DNA of 64,000 bases from RYN-230 sp963768945 (GTDB taxonomy: Bacteria; Actinomycetota; Actinomycetes; Streptosporangiales; Streptosporangiaceae), in NCBI GenBank assembly GCA_963768945.1, contig CAVYJW010000008.1:930001-994000 (forward strand), in the 5' to 3' direction. Under the pieces are notes generated by a model, which ran no database searches, had not been told where the DNA came from, and saw only the letters and a program-made list of their open reading frames with translations. A program made the translations under genes and the position numbers. This document shows positions 8,778 through 17,168 of the stretch, one piece after another. Each line of letters begins with the position of its first letter. Positions within the stretch are counted from its first letter, which is position 1.

Positions 8778-9995
8778 ATGCGTTGTTCCGGGGTTCCGGA
8801 CCTGCCGGGCATCCTGACCGCGGCCGAGGCCCTGGCCACCGCCGAGAACATCGCCGCCCGGCAGGAGCCGGGCGGCGCGATCAGCTGGCCCGACGGGCAC
8901 ACCGACGCCTGGGACCATGTGGAATGCGCGATGGCGCTGTCCGTGTGCGGGCTGTCCGGCCCGGCCCGGCGGGCCTACGACTGGCTGCGCGAGACCCAGC
9001 GCGCCGACGGGTCGTGGCCGAAGCGGACCGAGGCCGGAAGGGTGACCGACGCCGCGGCCGAGAGTAACCAGACCGCCTACGTCGCGGTGGGCACCTGGCA
9101 CGAGTACCTGCTCACGGGTGACCGCGCCTTTCTGGCCGCGATGTGGCCGGTGGTGCGCCGCGCGATCGGGTTCGTGCTCGATCTGCAGCTCCCGCGGGGC
9201 GAGATCGTCTGGAAGCGTTCGGCGGATGGCACTCCCGCGGGGTTCGCGCTGCTGACCGGCTGCTCCAGCACGTACCAGAGCCTGGTGTGCGCGGCCCGGC
9301 TGGCCCGGCTGGCCGGTGATCCGCAACCCCGCTGGGAGCAGGCCGCACGGCGGCTCGGTCACGTGGTGGCCTGCCACCCCGGGGCGTTCGCGGACAAGAG
9401 CCGGTTCTCGATGGACTGGTACTACCCGGTGCTCGCCGGCCCGGTGCGCGGCCCGGCCGGCCAGGCCCGGCTCGATTCGGGCTGGGCTGAGTTCGTGGTG
9501 CCCGGCCTGGGGGTGCGCTGCGTCCGGGACGAGCCGTGGGTGACAGGGGCGGAAACCTGTGAGCTGGTCATGGCGCTCGACGCCGTCGGGGACTCCGACC
9601 GGGCTATGCGCCTGTTCAGCGAGGTCCAGCACCTGCGGGACGCCGGCGGCGGTTACTGGACCGGCTGGCAGTACGCGGACCAGGCGCATTTCCCGGCCGA
9701 GCGGAGCAGCTGGACCGCAGCGGCGATGATCCTGGCCGCGGACGCCCTGTCCCGGGCCACCCCGGGCTCCGCCCTGTTCCGCGACCTGCCCGCCGCCTCG
9801 GTCCAGGCAGGGGCTGGCGCGGACGGCCTTGTGGGGGCGGACGGCGCGGGGGGTGTGGGGGCGGACGGCGCGGGGGGTGTAGGGGCGGACGGCGCGGGGG
9901 GTGTGGGGGCGGACGGCGCGGGGGTTCCTGGGACGCCCCGGACAGCCGTCGCCGACGAGGACCCCGTCCCGTGCGGCTGCCCGCCAGCACAGTGA
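8778..9995 (+). CDS. Prenyltransferase/squalene-cyclase-like alpha-toroid protein
   Basis: Around 405 residues with repeats of the alpha/alpha-toroid type: WPDGHTDAWDHVECAMALSVCG, LRETQRADGSWPK and YWTGWQYADQAHFPAERSSWTAAAMILAAD resemble the QW-like repeats of terpene cyclase and prenyltransferase beta folds. A DxDD or other cyclase active site is not evident, so enzymatic activity is uncertain. ATG 8778 is favoured, since the sequence from there fits the family start; ATG 8682, overlapping the methyltransferase end, is an alternative. The last 60 residues contain a Gly-Ala-Asp octapeptide repeat encoded by a DNA tandem repeat. It is the third gene of the glycosyltransferase-methyltransferase cluster. 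Confidence 0.72.
   Translation: MRCSGVPDLPGILTAAEALATAENIAARQEPGGAISWPDGHTDAWDHVECAMALSVCGLSGPARRAYDWLRETQRADGSWPKRTEAGRVTDAAAESNQTAYVAVGTWHEYLLTGDRAFLAAMWPVVRRAIGFVLDLQLPRGEIVWKRSADGTPAGFALLTGCSSTYQSLVCAARLARLAGDPQPRWEQAARRLGHVVACHPGAFADKSRFSMDWYYPVLAGPVRGPAGQARLDSGWAEFVVPGLGVRCVRDEPWVTGAETCELVMALDAVGDSDRAMRLFSEVQHLRDAGGGYWTGWQYADQAHFPAERSSWTAAAMILAADALSRATPGSALFRDLPAASVQAGAGADGLVGADGAGGVGADGAGGVGADGAGGVGADGAGVPGTPRTAVADEDPVPCGCPPAQ
9831..9925 (+). repeat. 24-bp tandem repeat, four copies, in frame inside a coding region
   Basis: Units begin at 9831, 9855, 9879 and 9903 and encode the octapeptide GADGAGGV. The period is a multiple of three, so copy number can change without breaking the frame. 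Confidence 0.9.
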
Positions 9996-10153
9996 CCGGC
10001 GCGGCCTGCCCCCGCCGCTGTGTTTCATGAGGCGCCCCCGCCCCCCGCGCTGCGCGCCGCTGCGAGAGTGCCTCGCGCCGCCGCGCAATCGGCTGCCGGG
10101 CCAGCGGCTTCATCAACGACGAGGACCCGGTGAAGGGCGGTAACACAGCACAA

Positions 10154-10192
10154 CGCCGGCATCGGCAGCAGCGATCGCTCCCGATACCGGCG
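10154..10192 (-). terminator. Hairpin terminator after the SAP-like protein gene
   Basis: A 12-bp stem pairs 10154-10165 with 10181-10192 and has one G-U wobble on the minus strand, with a 15-nt loop. It lies about 30 nt past the minus-strand stop at 10224. Confidence 0.6.
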
Positions 10193-10223
10193 TCCCCGCT
10201 ATTGTGCGCGGGGGCCGGACTAC

Positions 10224-10655
10224 TTACTTGCTGTCTGCCTCGACTAGGCGCTCGACGAGCTCGTCAACGGTGCCCGACTTGGGCAGCTCCCGCTCGGCCA
10301 GCAGGTCGCTCAGCTCGGCCTTGGTGCGGCCCTCGTAGCGTTCGCGGGCCGTGTCGTGGGCCCGCGTGGCCCGCTGGCGGACGAGGTTACCGGCTGACTC
10401 GGCCTGCTCACGGGCTATGCCCGAGAGCGTGCCGGCCACCTCCACCCACTCGACGGTGAGGTGGCGGTTGATGTCTACCGTCCGCTGCACCAAATCGAAG
10501 TAGCGCTCGACTGCCGGGATCAGGTCGATGTGCGGCAGCCCGGGAAGGCGGTTAGTCAGGGTCCGCGCGCCCTGCGTCCAGAAATCGGCGGTCTTGTCCA
10601 CCGCGCTGGCCGCCTGGCTTGCCGCAGCGCTGTATTGCCTGGTCATGCTTGTCAT
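10224..10655 (-). CDS. Small phasin-like protein with C-terminal SAP-like motif
   Basis: A 143-residue soluble protein. The first two thirds are amphipathic helices (VERYFDLVQRTVDINRHLTVEWVEV and SGIAREQAESAGNLVRQRA), resembling phasins or other coiled-coil surface proteins. The last 30 residues (LSDLLAERELPKSGTVDELVERLVEAD) resemble a SAP or Rho-N DNA-binding helix-extension-helix. The start was set at 10655 because AAGGAG sits seven bases before this ATG; the ATG six bases further upstream is too close. A near-consensus promoter precedes it and a terminator follows, so it is a well-expressed single-gene unit. Function is unknown; nucleoid or granule association are guesses. Confidence 0.75.
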   Translation of the reverse strand: MTSMTRQYSAAASQAASAVDKTADFWTQGARTLTNRLPGLPHIDLIPAVERYFDLVQRTVDINRHLTVEWVEVAGTLSGIAREQAESAGNLVRQRATRAHDTARERYEGRTKAELSDLLAERELPKSGTVDELVERLVEADSK

Positions 10656-10685
10656 GTGCATTCTCCTTCACTTGGTTGTACGCAT

Positions 10686-10715
10686 ACTATATCAAGCAAA
10701 TGGGTACTAAAGCAA
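10686..10715 (-). promoter_or_regulatory. Housekeeping-type promoter of the SAP-like gene
   Basis: On the minus strand TTGCTT (10715-10710) and TATAGT (10691-10686) are separated by 18 nt, close to the sigma-70/HrdB consensus. The AT-rich patch stands out from its surroundings and lies 30 nt upstream of the start at 10655. Confidence 0.6.
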
Positions 10716-10939
10716 GCAAAGGGTGGTCCTAGCGTACTGCGCCGGAACTCGACGGCGGCTGCCCGGGCGTCGGTCAGGGCCGGGATGGCGGTGGCCGAGC
10801 CGGGTGCCGTCGTCCCCGGTCAGGCCCGGCCGCCGGGCAGGCCACTTGTTGCGCGGCGGCCCGCCCCGCCAGGTGCGCGGCGGCCTGCCCCGCCAGCACC
10901 ATGGGTCGCATTGATCATGAATAGCGTCCGCTTCTCCGA

Positions 10940-11013
10940 CCACGTTTCCCGCGTGACGTGCGTTATGGAGGCTGATTTGTCCGATTACGGCGAGCGTTTG
11001 GCGGGAAACGTGG
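10940..11013. repeat. 13-bp perfect inverted repeat in a 430-bp gene-free stretch
   Basis: Arms at 10940-10952 and 11001-11013 (CCACGTTTCCCGC and its complement) flank 48 nt. The surrounding intergenic stretch 10716-11087 otherwise holds only a short GC-rich direct repeat near 10850-10900 and no convincing gene. It could be a transcription terminator, an operator pair or a relic of a small element. Confidence 0.5.
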
Positions 11014-11087
11014 GCGGGAGGGGCCAGTGTGACTCGTGGGACCGGGAGCAGTGCGGCGGCAGACGGGGACGAATCCCGGGGGCTCAG

Positions 11088-11747
11088 CTAGGCGGGGCCG
11101 CGGGCGGTGCGTTCCAGGACCCGCAACGAGCCGTGGACTGCGACTTCGGCGAACTCCCCGGACCCGAGAGCCTGCTGGTAGATCCGGTAGGGGGCCTGAC
11201 CGCCGTCGGCCGGATCGGGGAACACATCGTGGATGGCCAGCGCGCCGCCGCGGGTCACCCAGGGCGACCAGTTCGCGTAGTCCGCCTGGGCCGCCGCGTC
11301 GGTGTGCCCGCCGTCGATGAACAGCATGCCCAGCGGCGTCCGCCACAGGCCCGCGACCTGGGCGGACCGGCCCACCACGGCGACGACCTGCGCTTCCAGG
11401 CCGGCCGCAGCCAGGGTGGCGCGGAAGTGCGGCAGCGTGTCCAGCCGCCCGGTCCCCTCGTCGACCAGCGTGGTGTCGTGGTACTCCCAGCCGGGCTGGT
11501 TCTCCTCCGACCCGTGGTGGTGGTCCACCGTGACGACCACCTGATCCGCGCCGCGGGCTGCGGCGGCCAGGTAGATCGTGGACTTGCCGCAGTAGGTGCC
11601 GATCTCCAGCACCGGCCCGCGGGGGGCGTAGGCGGCCGCGGTCCGGTAAAGGGCCAGGCCTTCCTCGGGGGGCATGAATCCCCTGGCCGCCTCGGCCGCC
11701 TGCCGCAGCCCGGCGGGCATCGGGGCCGCGTCGCGGACCGTGGCCAT
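11088..11747 (-). CDS. Class I SAM-dependent methyltransferase (CmcI/macrocin-type)
   Basis: 219 residues. VLEIGTYCGKST at 46-57 is the SAM-binding motif I, and LGMLFIDGGHTDAAAQADYANW with GGALAIHDVFPD are the DGxH metal-site and post-motif regions typical of the methyltransferase-24 (O-methyltransferase) group. The ATG at 11747 is preceded by AGGAGGAGAGG. It is divergent from the ferredoxin gene with about 120 bp between starts. The substrate is unknown. Confidence 0.8.
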   Translation of the reverse strand: MATVRDAAPMPAGLRQAAEAARGFMPPEEGLALYRTAAAYAPRGPVLEIGTYCGKSTIYLAAAARGADQVVVTVDHHHGSEENQPGWEYHDTTLVDEGTGRLDTLPHFRATLAAAGLEAQVVAVVGRSAQVAGLWRTPLGMLFIDGGHTDAAAQADYANWSPWVTRGGALAIHDVFPDPADGGQAPYRIYQQALGSGEFAEVAVHGSLRVLERTARGPA

Positions 11748-11868
11748 CCCTCCACCTCTCCTCCTGGGGCACCTCACCCGGGACGCGCTCGGCTGCGGTA
11801 CTACCGTAAACACTTCCGGCGGCGGGCGTGGCTGGCCGGCGGGGCTTAGCGGGCGAGGAGGCACCACG

Positions 11869-12060
11869 ATGCGGGTGGCGGTCGACCGGGAACTGTGTGA
11901 GGCCAACGGCGTGTGCGCCGGCCTGGCCACAGGGGTCTTCGACCTGGACGACGCAGACTACCTGCACATCCTGGTGGCTGAGGTGCCCGCGGGGCTGGCC
12001 GGCGCGGTCCGTAGCGCGGTGGCGTCCTGCCCGAAGCAAGCCCTGCGCCTGGAGGAGTAA
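11869..12060 (+). CDS. 3Fe-4S ferredoxin
   Basis: A 63-residue ferredoxin of the actinobacterial type that donates electrons to cytochromes P450. Cysteines 10, 16 and 54 (CEANGVC and SCP) match the CX5C...CP pattern for a three-iron cluster; the residue that would be the fourth Cys is Ala or Gly, consistent with 3Fe-4S. GAGGAGG lies just upstream of ATG 11869. No P450 or reductase gene is adjacent, so its partner must be encoded elsewhere. Confidence 0.88.
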   Translation: MRVAVDRELCEANGVCAGLATGVFDLDDADYLHILVAEVPAGLAGAVRSAVASCPKQALRLEE

Positions 12061-12160
12061 CCGGAAGTGCCGGTGGCCGACTGAGCCCGGTGGCCAGGCT
12101 GAAGGCAGCAGCAGGCCGGGCCCGGTGACCGGCTGAGCACGGCCGGCGGCCGCCGCCGGG

Positions 12161-12727
12161 TCAAAGGACGCCGGCGGCGAGGGCGACACCGACGCCCACC
12201 AGGATCGCACCGCCGATCTGCTCGCCGCGGCGCCCGGCCGCGACGCCGATCCGGCCGCCGAGCTCGAGGCCGGCCAGGGACAGCACGACGCTCACCACCC
12301 CGATGACGATGGCGCCCTCGGCCACACCCACGTGCATGGTGCCGAGCGCGAAGCCGGCGGCGAGGTTGTCCAGGCTGAGCGCGAACGCGCTGATGATCAG
12401 CCGGCCGAGGTTGTCCGTGTGGTGCGGCCGGCCCGGCGGCCGTGTGCCGCAGACGACCTCCGCGGGCTGGCGCCAGGCCTGGATCACGGTGACGACGCCG
12501 ATGGCGATCAGCACGCCGCCGCCGATCCAGCTGGCCGCGTGACCGATGCCGCTGGCCACGCCAGCGCCGACAACGAGACCGACGATGGGCATGCCCGCCT
12601 CGAAGACCCCGAAGATCACCGCGACCCGGATCCGGGTCTGGGCGGTCACGCCACCGAAGCCGATGCCGATCGCAGCGGCCAGGTTGGACAGGCCGACCGA
12701 AGCCGCGACGAGGAGGAGGGCGACCAC
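12161..12727 (-). CDS. MntP-like manganese efflux pump
   Basis: A 188-residue membrane protein made of two homologous three-helix halves. The second half has the conserved acidic motif ALSLDNLAAGFALG. The matching position in the first half (VGLSNLAAAIGIGFGG) carries Asn instead of Asp, so only one of the two family aspartates is present. It starts at GTG 12727. It may export Mn2+ or another divalent cation; the missing Asp makes substrate assignment less certain. It lies downstream of the glyoxalase-fold gene on the same strand. Confidence 0.78.
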   Translation of the reverse strand: MVALLLVAASVGLSNLAAAIGIGFGGVTAQTRIRVAVIFGVFEAGMPIVGLVVGAGVASGIGHAASWIGGGVLIAIGVVTVIQAWRQPAEVVCGTRPPGRPHHTDNLGRLIISAFALSLDNLAAGFALGTMHVGVAEGAIVIGVVSVVLSLAGLELGGRIGVAAGRRGEQIGGAILVGVGVALAAGVL

Positions 12728-12809
12728 GCGCTCAGGCTAGCGCCGGGAGTCCGGATTCGCTGGTCGTGGACTCAGTGCCGGGACCATAGCCGGGGCGCCT
12801 GGCCGGGGC

Positions 12810-13163
12810 TCAGTATCCCGGCTCCTGCAGTTCGACGCGATTCCCAGCCGGGTCCTCGAGGAACGACTGGCGTCCCGTGCCGACCTTGACCGGGTCGGTG
12901 ACCGAGATCCCCAGGCCGCGCAGTTCGGCTACGGCCCCGTCGAGGTCGGTCACCGCCAGCGCGAAGTGCTGGCCCAGCGCCGGCGGCGCATCCGCCTCGA
13001 TGAGGTGGATCTGCTGGCCCCCGGCATCGAGCCAGGCCCCGCCGAAGCTGAAGTCTGGCCGGTCGGCCCGCTCGGTCAGGCCGAGCACGCGGGTGTAGAA
13101 GTCAAGCGCCGCCGGGACATCACGGACGTTGAGGGAGACATGATGCAGTCCGTCTGGTCGCAT
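12810..13163 (-). CDS. VOC (glyoxalase/bleomycin-resistance fold) family protein
   Basis: 117 residues with two beta-alpha-beta-beta-beta modules: LHHVSLNVRDVPAALDFYTRVLGL at the start and HFALAVTDLDGAVAELRGLGI followed by SFLEDPAGNRVELQEP at the end. A His near the N-terminus and the Glu of VELQEP are the usual metal ligands. Members include glyoxalases, dioxygenases and epimerases; nothing here selects among them. The start at 13163 gives the canonical family N-terminus. Confidence 0.85.
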   Translation of the reverse strand: MRPDGLHHVSLNVRDVPAALDFYTRVLGLTERADRPDFSFGGAWLDAGGQQIHLIEADAPPALGQHFALAVTDLDGAVAELRGLGISVTDPVKVGTGRQSFLEDPAGNRVELQEPGY

Positions 13164-13307
13164 AGGCCCCAGTCTCCCAGCCCGCGCCACCAGCGGCCAG
13201 CCCTGCCGGGCCGGACTTGGCGCCAGTCGCGCCGAACGGTCCTGGCTGCTCGGCCCGCGCTTGCCCGGCGCTGGCCGGCACTGCCCGGCACTGCCCGCAC
13301 TGGCCGG

Positions 13308-14483
13308 TCAGGCCGCGGTGGGGTCGTTCACCCGGCCGAGGAACAGCGGCAGCCCGCTCCGGGAGTCGGTGATCGCGAACAGGAACGGGCGGTCCACGAT
13401 CACCTCCACCGGCGGCTGGCCGTCCTGGATGCGGGCCGCCGCCCTTATCACCACGGCCGTGGCCGCGGCCGCCTCGGTGCCCTCCTCGTTCACGTCGATG
13501 TAGGCCTTGTGCACCACCTCGTCGATGCGCAGCCGCTGCGCGATGGTGATGCCGCTGAAGTCCGCCTCCCGGCTGAACGCCTGCGGCATGCCGAGCGCGG
13601 CCAGCACGGGGCGCAGCGCGAAACCGCTCGTCACCCGGAAGCGCGGCAGCGTCAGGCTGACCTTCCGGGGCAAGAGCCCGGCTAGAAGGCCCCCCAGGTC
13701 CCGGGCCGGCTCGACGGGGACCTGGCCAGGTGAGCCGTCCGGGAGGACGATCACCATGCCGAGGCGGGCACCCGCGTAGGGTAGCTCGACTGCCTGGTAG
13801 CCGTCGCCGCGCCGGTAGCGCAGCGTGGCCCGGACCCGCATGGTGGGCACCGCGACCCGGGTGCCAGGGTCCGGGTGGAAGGGCGCGTCCTGGGTGGCGC
13901 CGGCGGGGAACGGGTGCGCCCAGGCGGCTCTGAGGTACACCGCGCTGGCCAGCACCAGGCTCGTATCGGTGCTGATCACGCCAGGGCCGAGCAGGTCGCT
14001 GATCTTGCCCGCGGTCTGGTCCGCGATGAACTGGTTGATCTCCCGCCTGGCCTGTTCGGCGGCCCGGCGGAAGTCGGCCTCATGCACCGCGGCGACGGCG
14101 ATGGTGGCCAGCGCCGCGGTGAAGCCGGCCTGCAGCGGCAGGCCCGCCTCCACCCACATGGTGTTCGGCGCGCGGAGCGTGAGGTCGCCGGCGGCCAGGT
14201 CACGCAGCAGTGCCGAGACGGCCTGCAGACCCGGGCCGGCGTCGTCCGGGCCGGCCAGGTGCAGGGCCGTAGCGACCTGGGCCGCCGTCTCGCCACGCGC
14301 TCCGAGCAGCACCAGCCGCAGCGCAGTCGCGATGCTGGCCGGGGAGAAGACCAGGTTGCCCGCGTCCGGTAGCCGGCCGTAGAGATCGGCCCCGAACGCG
14401 GCGTCGCCGGCCGCCACGGAGCCGCCAGAGGCCACGGGCGCGCCGTCGCCAGGGCCCGCAGCTGCGCCGTCACCGGACGGCAC
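13308..14483 (-). CDS. Serpin-family serine protease inhibitor
   Basis: About 391 residues. The serpin core is complete: NLVFSPASIATALRLVLLGARGETAAQ, the NxxF-like helix region, AIDV-equivalent VHKAYIDVNEEGTEAAAAT, and the C-terminal RPFLFAITDSRSGLPLFLGRVNDP. The reactive-loop hinge EEGTEAAAAT (about residues 333-342) has the small side chains required for loop insertion, so it should be inhibitory. Counting 17 residues from the hinge puts P1-P1' at Ala349-Ala350, which would suit an elastase-like target. No signal peptide is visible. The start is uncertain: GTG 14483, just after the aminotransferase stop, is used because no ATG is available. Confidence 0.85.
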   Translation of the reverse strand: MPSGDGAAAGPGDGAPVASGGSVAAGDAAFGADLYGRLPDAGNLVFSPASIATALRLVLLGARGETAAQVATALHLAGPDDAGPGLQAVSALLRDLAAGDLTLRAPNTMWVEAGLPLQAGFTAALATIAVAAVHEADFRRAAEQARREINQFIADQTAGKISDLLGPGVISTDTSLVLASAVYLRAAWAHPFPAGATQDAPFHPDPGTRVAVPTMRVRATLRYRRGDGYQAVELPYAGARLGMVIVLPDGSPGQVPVEPARDLGGLLAGLLPRKVSLTLPRFRVTSGFALRPVLAALGMPQAFSREADFSGITIAQRLRIDEVVHKAYIDVNEEGTEAAAATAVVIRAAARIQDGQPPVEVIVDRPFLFAITDSRSGLPLFLGRVNDPTAA

Positions 14484-14511
14484 GGTTGCGCCGTCGCCGG
14501 ACGGCGGGCCG

Positions 14512-15678
14512 CTAGGCAAGGTCCCGGCGCGCCAGGCGGGCCAGCGCCTCGCGCAGCACCTCCTGCTTCTTGCAGAAGGCGAATCTGACCTGGGACCTGC
14601 CCGCCTCGGCGTTGTCGTAGAACACCGAGCTCGGGATGGCGACCACACCCGCGCGGGCGGGCAGTTCCCGGCAGAACCGCATGCCGTCCGGCTCCCCCAG
14701 TGGCCGCACGTCCGTGGTCACGAAGTAGGTGCCGGCCGGCCGGAACACCTCGAATCCCACGTCGGCCAGGCCCGCGCAGAGCAGGTCGCGCTTGTCCCGC
14801 AGGTCCGCGCTGATCGACGCGAAGTAGGAATCTGGGAGGGCGAGCGCCTGGGCCACCGCGTACTGGAACGGGCCGCCGGTGACGTAGGTCAGGAACTGCT
14901 TGACGGTGCGCACCGCGGTCACCAGTTCCGGGGTACCCGTCACCCAGCCGATCTTCCAGCCGGTGAACGAGAACGTCTTGGCCGCCGAGCCGATGGTCAC
15001 GGTCCGCTCGCGCATCCCGGGCAGGGTGGCGATCGGGATGTGCTCGCCTTCGAAGACGAGGTGCTCGTACACCTCGTCGGAGACCACCAGCAGGTCGTGC
15101 TCGCAGGCCAGCGCGGCGATCCCGGCCAGCTCTGCCCGCGTGAACACCGCGCCGGTGGGGTTGTGCGGCGTGTTCAGCAGCAGGAGCCGGGTGCGCGGGG
15201 TGATGGCGGCCCGCAGCGCCTCCAGGTCGGGGCGGAACCCGGGCGGCCGCAGGGTGACGGGGACCCGGGTGGCGCCCGCCATGGCCACGCAGGCGGCGTA
15301 GGAGTCGTAGTAGGGCTCGAACGCGATGGCCTCGTCGCCCGGCTCCAGGAGCGCGATCAGGGCGGCGGCGATGGCCTCGGTCGCGCCCGCGGTGACCAGG
15401 ACCTCACAGTCCGGGTCAACGTCCACGCCGTAGAACCGCTTCTGGTGGGCGGCGACCGCGTGCCGCAGCTCGGGAATGCCCGGGCCAGGGGGGTACTGGT
15501 TACCCCGCCCTTGCAGGATCGCCGCCGCGGCCGCTTCGGCGATCTCGGCCGGGCCGTCGGTGTCCGGGAAGCCCTGGCCCAGGTTGACCGACCCGGTTGT
15601 CAGGGCCAGCGCCGACATCTCGGCGAAGATGGTCGTGCCCATGCCGGTAAGCCGGCGGTTCAGCAATGGTCGGTCCAC
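14512..15678 (-). CDS. PLP-dependent class I/II aminotransferase (DapC/kynurenine aminotransferase-like)
   Basis: 388 residues. The PLP lysine is K234 in GSAAKTFSFTGWKIGW, the pyridine-N aspartate is D201 in SDEVYEHL, and NTPHNPTG carries the cofactor-contacting Asn. The pattern is closest to actinobacterial N-succinyldiaminopimelate aminotransferase and kynurenine/glutamine transaminase K-type enzymes. The neighbouring nitrilase-family gene (divergent) may be an omega-amidase, the classic partner of glutamine transaminase K, which favours that reading. It appears co-directional and coupled with the serpin gene. Confidence 0.85.
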   Translation of the reverse strand: MDRPLLNRRLTGMGTTIFAEMSALALTTGSVNLGQGFPDTDGPAEIAEAAAAAILQGRGNQYPPGPGIPELRHAVAAHQKRFYGVDVDPDCEVLVTAGATEAIAAALIALLEPGDEAIAFEPYYDSYAACVAMAGATRVPVTLRPPGFRPDLEALRAAITPRTRLLLLNTPHNPTGAVFTRAELAGIAALACEHDLLVVSDEVYEHLVFEGEHIPIATLPGMRERTVTIGSAAKTFSFTGWKIGWVTGTPELVTAVRTVKQFLTYVTGGPFQYAVAQALALPDSYFASISADLRDKRDLLCAGLADVGFEVFRPAGTYFVTTDVRPLGEPDGMRFCRELPARAGVVAIPSSVFYDNAEAGRSQVRFAFCKKQEVLREALARLARRDLA

Positions 15679-15752
15679 ACCGCCATGAGATCACACGTCA
15701 GGGCCGGCCGGTCCGCGCCAGCCGGCCCCTGCTGCGCCGCGTCCTTCTGGTT

Positions 15753-15758
15753 TACGCT
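15753..15758 (+). promoter_or_regulatory. Minus-10 element for a leaderless transcript of the nitrilase gene
   Basis: TACGCT lies exactly six nt before the ATG at 15765, placing the transcription start at or next to the start codon. There is no Shine-Dalgarno sequence. The same spacing recurs at 33942, 39512 and 50784. Confidence 0.45.
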
Positions 15759-15764
15759 GCGCAC

Positions 15765-16592
15765 ATGCGGATGAGGATCGCGCTCGGCCAGCTGCCGGTC
15801 AGCCCGGACCCGGCGGTGAACCTCACCAGGGTCCGCGCGGTGCTGGCGGACGCCGCACAGGGCGGGGCAGCCCTGGCCGTGTTCCCGGAGGCGACGCAGG
15901 CCCAGTTCGGCACGGATTTGCAGGCCGTGGCGGAGCCGCTGGACGGCCCCTTCGGCGCGGGGCTGGCGGGCGCCGCCCGGGGCACGGGGGTAGCCCTGGT
16001 CGCGGGGGTGTTCGAGCCCGCACCTGACGGCCGGGTCTACAACACCGCGGTCGGCTACGACGCGGACGGCCACCGGGTCGCGGCGTACCGCAAGATCCAC
16101 CTCTTCGACTCGCTCGGCGAGACCGAGTCCAAGGTCGTCGCCCCCGGGTCCGTCCCGGTCCTCGCCGATCTCGCCGGTCTCCGCGTAGGCCTGCTGACCT
16201 GCTACGACATCCGCTTTCCTGAGCTGGCGCGCAGCCTCGTGTCCCAGGGCGCAGACCTGCTCGTGGTCCCGGCCGCCTGGGCTGCCGGGCTGTTCAAGGA
16301 GGAGCACTGGGTCACGCTGGTGCGGGCCCGCGCGATCGAGAACACGGTCTGGGTCGCGGCCGCGGGACAGGTGCCCGACCCCGAGTCGCCCCGGACCCGC
16401 GCCCCGACCGGGATCGGCCGCAGCATGCTGGTCGACCCGATGGGCACCGTCCGACTCGACCTGGGCCCGTTCCCGGGGGTGGCCGTCGGGGAGGTGGACA
16501 CCGCGCTGACCGCGAGGGTCCGGGACGCGCTGCCGTGCCTGGAGCACCGCCGCGAGGACGTGTTCGGCCCGGCCACCGGCCAGGGCGGCTGA
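15765..16592 (+). CDS. Carbon-nitrogen hydrolase (nitrilase superfamily, omega-amidase-like)
   Basis: 275 residues with the Glu-Lys-Cys triad: E42 in FPEATQAQFG, K110 in AYRKIHLFD and C146 in LTCYDIRFPE. The family hydrolyses amides or nitriles in the cytosol. The KIHLFD...TCYDIRFPEL pattern is that of Nit2/omega-amidase or deaminated-glutathione amidase. Adjacent divergent aminotransferase supports an omega-amidase that clears alpha-ketoglutaramate, by inference. It is likely translated from a leaderless mRNA. Confidence 0.87.
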   Translation: MRMRIALGQLPVSPDPAVNLTRVRAVLADAAQGGAALAVFPEATQAQFGTDLQAVAEPLDGPFGAGLAGAARGTGVALVAGVFEPAPDGRVYNTAVGYDADGHRVAAYRKIHLFDSLGETESKVVAPGSVPVLADLAGLRVGLLTCYDIRFPELARSLVSQGADLLVVPAAWAAGLFKEEHWVTLVRARAIENTVWVAAAGQVPDPESPRTRAPTGIGRSMLVDPMGTVRLDLGPFPGVAVGEVDTALTARVRDALPCLEHRREDVFGPATGQGG

Positions 16593-16644
16593 CCCGCAGC
16601 AGGCCTAACCAGCAGCAGCGCCTCACCCTAACCAGCAGGAGCGG

Positions 16645-17019
16645 CTACGAGGCCGCCAGCCGCGGGCCGTTCGTGTGCAGGACGGCGTTGCGCAGGCTCT
16701 CCCGCTCCTCGTCGCTGACCCGCTCGACGAACCGCATCATCGTGATGTGCTCGTTCCCGCCAGACCGGAGCACCTCCGCCATCAGCCTGGCGTCGTGTTC
16801 TTCCCGGGACTCCACGGGCCAGTACCGCCAGGCGCGGCCCTGCTTCTCCCGGCACAGCACACCCTTGCCGTACAAGATGTTCATGACCGTCATCACGGTC
16901 GTGTAGGCGAGGGGGCGGTTGTAAGAGAGCCGCTCACGGACCTCCCGTACTAAGTACGCCCGGTCACTGTCCCACACCACGTCCATGATCGCGGACTCGA
17001 GCTCACCGAACTCGCGCAC
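16645..17019 (-). CDS. BlaI/MecI/CopY-family transcriptional repressor
   Basis: 124 residues with the winged-helix core FGELESAIMDVVWDSDRAYLVREVRERLSYNRPLAYTTVMTVMNILYGKGVLCREKQGRAWRYWPV (only key parts are diagnostic). Family members bind a dyad operator as dimers and are inactivated by proteolysis through a BlaR-type M56 peptidase. No such peptidase is encoded next to it, so the sensor is either distant or absent. The GTG at 17019 has AGGAGGTGG upstream. The downstream face is convergent with the nitrilase gene. Confidence 0.88.
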   Translation of the reverse strand: MREFGELESAIMDVVWDSDRAYLVREVRERLSYNRPLAYTTVMTVMNILYGKGVLCREKQGRAWRYWPVESREEHDARLMAEVLRSGGNEHITMMRFVERVSDEERESLRNAVLHTNGPRLAAS

Positions 17020-17168
17020 TTTCCGCCACCTCCTGGTTACCCATGCTGGCATGGGTCCCGGTCCGGCCCGCTGAAGCGATCTGTCCTGGAGGAGGAAATC
17101 TTCCCTGCGTGCTGATTTAGTAGCCCGGAGCAACCGGGACCTGGTCCGCACTGGTGGACAAACACCCG

